The position numbers and the translations under genes are program-made. From an uncultured Collinsella sp. (GTDB taxonomy: Bacteria > Actinomycetota > Coriobacteriia > Coriobacteriales > Coriobacteriaceae): 8,268 bases of DNA. The DNA lies in the NCBI GenBank assembly GCA_902478935.1, contig CABSMV010000088.1, forward strand, positions 1 to 8,268, written 5' to 3'. Shown in pieces: positions 6,700 through 8,268 of the stretch; positions within the stretch are counted from its first letter, which is position 1; each line of letters opens with the position of its first letter. The notes under the pieces are model-generated. The model was not told the DNA's origin. It saw nothing but the letters and a program-made list of their open reading frames with translations, and did not search any database.

Positions 6700-7675
6700 A
6701 GGTATCTTGGATGCCATTGAACTCTGGTACGAATCCAAGCGCAACAAGCGAGGCAATGTCAACCGTAACGTTATGGCGGTTGGCATAGGCATAAGCGAGC
6801 TGCTGCAAAACCGTTTTCCGCTCACCGACGATTATGTGCAATCGGACAAGGGGAGCCAAGTACGAGGCCTAAGTGGAGCATGCATCAAAACAGTTTTAGC
6901 CAGACATGGGGAAACGCGTGCCTTCGCGTCAGAGGGCGGCAGAACCTCACGCGGCACACTCCCGATGGCGCTTGAGCTTGCCACAATTATCAACTCTGCC
7001 CTACCCAGTGACATTTGCGAAGACACTCGTCTTGAAGCTGCGAATGCAATCGCCAATTTCTTCGTCGAGCGAATCCAGGTCGATTTCTTTAACCGGCAGA
7101 GAATCAAAGTCGAAATCGATCTTCAAAAACCAATTTCTGTCATTGTCGATGATATCCTAGCCGAAGCAAGCCTACGGTCCGATAAGCCAACGGGTACCGT
7201 CGCACAGCACCTGGTAGGTGCAAAACTAGAGATGTTATTTCCAACCATAGAAATCGGAAAGGACAACTCAAACGCCGCCGACCAGCAGACAGACCGTTCT
7301 GGCGATTTCCAAATCAATGATGCTGCATTTCATGTGACTGTATCGCCAATGGCCAAATTGACCGATCGATGCCGAGATAACATTCGAAATGGCATTCGGC
7401 CCATCGTCGTTGTCCCCCACGATAAAGTTTCCTTCGCTTACGGACTGTTCGAAAGTGAGGGACTCGGCAATCGCGTACAGGTTATCGCGCTCGAATCGTT
7501 TATCGGCATCAATATTGAAGAGTTATCGTTCTACAAGCGAGGCCTAATTCGATTAAATGTCGCACGGCTTCTTGCCCACTACAACAAGCGAATCGAAGAT
7601 ATCGAGCCCGACAAATCTCTTCAAATAGAAATTCCTCAGTGGGCTCTAGACGAAATGGATGCACATGGCGAATAG
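6662..7675 (+). CDS. DUF4928-like protein, probable restriction or defence partner of the methyltransferase
   Basis: A 337-residue soluble protein with no signal peptide or membrane segment. From memory it resembles the DUF4928 family, often found beside cytosine-5 methyltransferases; I could not check this. Distinctive blocks are VRGLSGACIKTVLARHGE with EGGRTSRGT (67-99), AQHLVGAKLEMLFP (181-194), GDFQINDAAFHVTVSP (214-229), RPIVVVPHDK (246-255), ESFIGINIEEL (278-288) and the ending LLAHYNKRIEDIEPDKSLQIEIP (303-325). The Glu190...Asp215 spacing recalls the acidic residues of a PD-(D/E)xK nuclease, but the third position reads His224-Val-Thr with no lysine, so nuclease activity is inferred only from its neighbour. 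A ribosome site (GGAG, 6649-6652) lies 9 bases before the ATG, inside the methyltransferase gene. Its stop codon overlaps the metH start by 11 bases. The 38-base overlap with the methyltransferase gene marks the pair as one unit. Composition is low in GC like the methyltransferase. Confidence 0.72.
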   Translation: MEMTNCSLSEPDKGILDAIELWYESKRNKRGNVNRNVMAVGIGISELLQNRFPLTDDYVQSDKGSQVRGLSGACIKTVLARHGETRAFASEGGRTSRGTLPMALELATIINSALPSDICEDTRLEAANAIANFFVERIQVDFFNRQRIKVEIDLQKPISVIVDDILAEASLRSDKPTGTVAQHLVGAKLEMLFPTIEIGKDNSNAADQQTDRSGDFQINDAAFHVTVSPMAKLTDRCRDNIRNGIRPIVVVPHDKVSFAYGLFESEGLGNRVQVIALESFIGINIEELSFYKRGLIRLNVARLLAHYNKRIEDIEPDKSLQIEIPQWALDEMDAHGE

Positions 7676-8221
7676 CTCAAACATACTTATCACTCATGAT
7701 CTGGACGGTGCCGCGCTGGCGGCACCCGTTGATGCCGCACGCCGTAATGGCGCTGCATACAAGACGCGCACGATCGACGATCTGCGCATTAAGGACGATC
7801 GCCTGCGCGCCGCCATCGAGGGCACGGGGCACCTGCTGTTCGACGGCGGCATGGGCACCATGTTGCAGGCCGCTGGCATGAAGGCGGGCGCCCTGCCCGA
7901 GCTGCTCAACTTTGAGGAACCCCAGGTTATCACCGATATCCAACGTCAATATGTCGAGGCCGGCTGCGACGTGATTACCGCCAACACCTTTGGCGCCAAT
8001 GCCCACAAGCTCGACGGTGCCGCCACCGTGGCAGACGTCTTTGCCGTGGCCGTCGCCTGTGCCCGCGCGGCCGGCGCCCGCTACGTCGCCGGCGACATCG
8101 GCCCCATCGGCGCACTGCTTCGTCCCTTAGGCACCCTCAGCTTCGACGAGGCCTATGACCTCTTTGCCGAGGAAGTGCGCGCAGGCGTCGCCGCGGGTGT
8201 GGACCTCTTTATTATCGAGAC
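7665..8221 (+). CDS. metH: Cobalamin-dependent methionine synthase, N-terminal part (cut by contig end)
   Basis: Only the first 185 residues remain. The enzyme transfers the methyl group of 5-methyltetrahydrofolate to homocysteine through cobalamin; this part is the homocysteine-binding barrel. Visible motifs are HLLFDGGMGTMLQAAGM (56-72), EAGCDVITANTFGANAHKL (98-116), GDIGPIGALLRPLG (143-156) and AAGVDLFIIET (176-186), all typical of the homocysteine methyltransferase domain. Relative to E. coli MetH it has roughly 40 extra residues before the LLFDGGMG strand (DLDGAALAAPVDAARRNGA and following). ATG 7665 is preferred over 7659, but neither has a good ribosome site, so translation probably depends on coupling with the overlapping upstream gene. 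The first ten codons are AT-rich and the rest strongly GC-rich, so the junction of the inserted cassette lies close to here. Anything read after 8221, giving CLLYTSDAADEL, is adapter and not protein. Confidence 0.9.
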
Positions 8222-8268
8222 CTGTCTCTTATACACATCTGACGCTGCCGACGAACTCTAGGGTGTAG
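8222..8268 (+). other. Illumina Nextera adapter read-through (not genomic)
   Basis: Positions 8222-8240 are CTGTCTCTTATACACATCT, the Tn5 mosaic end used in Nextera libraries. Positions 8241-8254 (GACGCTGCCGACGA) complete the reverse complement of the Nextera read-1 adapter. Positions 8255-8262 (ACTCTAGG) are an i5 index in reverse complement, CCTAGAGT, which I recall as S516 of the Nextera XT v2 set. Positions 8263-8268 (GTGTAG) begin the P5 flow-cell sequence. The order and spacing are exactly those of a sequencing library end, so the contig's real sequence stops at about 8221. Position 8222 could by chance also be genomic. Confidence 0.99.

Noticed and set aside
5539..7675. Phase, transposon or integrase genes that could have moved the cassette
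   Set aside because: No transposase, integrase or IS terminal repeat is visible in or beside the two-gene block; only the 9-bp inverted repeat was found.
8222..8261. C-terminal residues CLLYTSDAADEL as part of MetH
   Set aside because: They are the translation of Nextera adapter sequence, not of genomic DNA.

Overview
The window looks like one contig end from a high-GC member of the Coriobacteriia, most like Collinsella. The basis is the GC-rich codon use of the housekeeping genes, a type III glutamine synthetase, an EFR1-like flavodoxin/ferredoxin protein, and a metF / MetH-reactivation / metH operon. The genus is an inference from gene style, not a database result. The last 47 bases are not genomic. 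They are Illumina Nextera adapter read-through, so the contig was built from a Nextera library and its right end is artificial.

Layout. Positions 1-310 hold no convincing gene but several hairpins, including a good plus-strand terminator-like hairpin at 234-274. Positions 311-3339 carry two minus-strand genes: an EFR1-like protein (311-1072) and a complete type III glutamine synthetase (1252-3339), with a strong terminator between them (1197-1227). Positions 3340-3765 are a divergent intergenic region with two large inverted repeats, one on each side, that look like operators. From 3766 to the right end everything reads on the plus strand: metF (3766-4638), a free-standing MetH reactivation-domain protein overlapping it by one base (4638-5429), a 109-bp gap, a DNA cytosine-5 methyltransferase (5539-6699), an overlapping gene resembling the DUF4928 family and likely to be the restriction or accessory partner (6662-7675), and the 5' part of metH (7665-8221), cut off by adapter.

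How the genes fit together. MetF makes 5-methyltetrahydrofolate, MetH uses it to methylate homocysteine, and the reactivation protein should re-methylate oxidised cobalamin on MetH using SAM. The methyltransferase and its partner are visibly poorer in GC than both flanks and sit exactly between the reactivation gene and metH. The simplest reading is that a two-gene restriction-modification or defence cassette has landed inside the methionine operon without breaking its polarity. Its last gene now overlaps the only usable metH start. This cassette, its DUF4928-like gene with no standard nuclease motif, and the way it splices into metH are the most interesting biology here.
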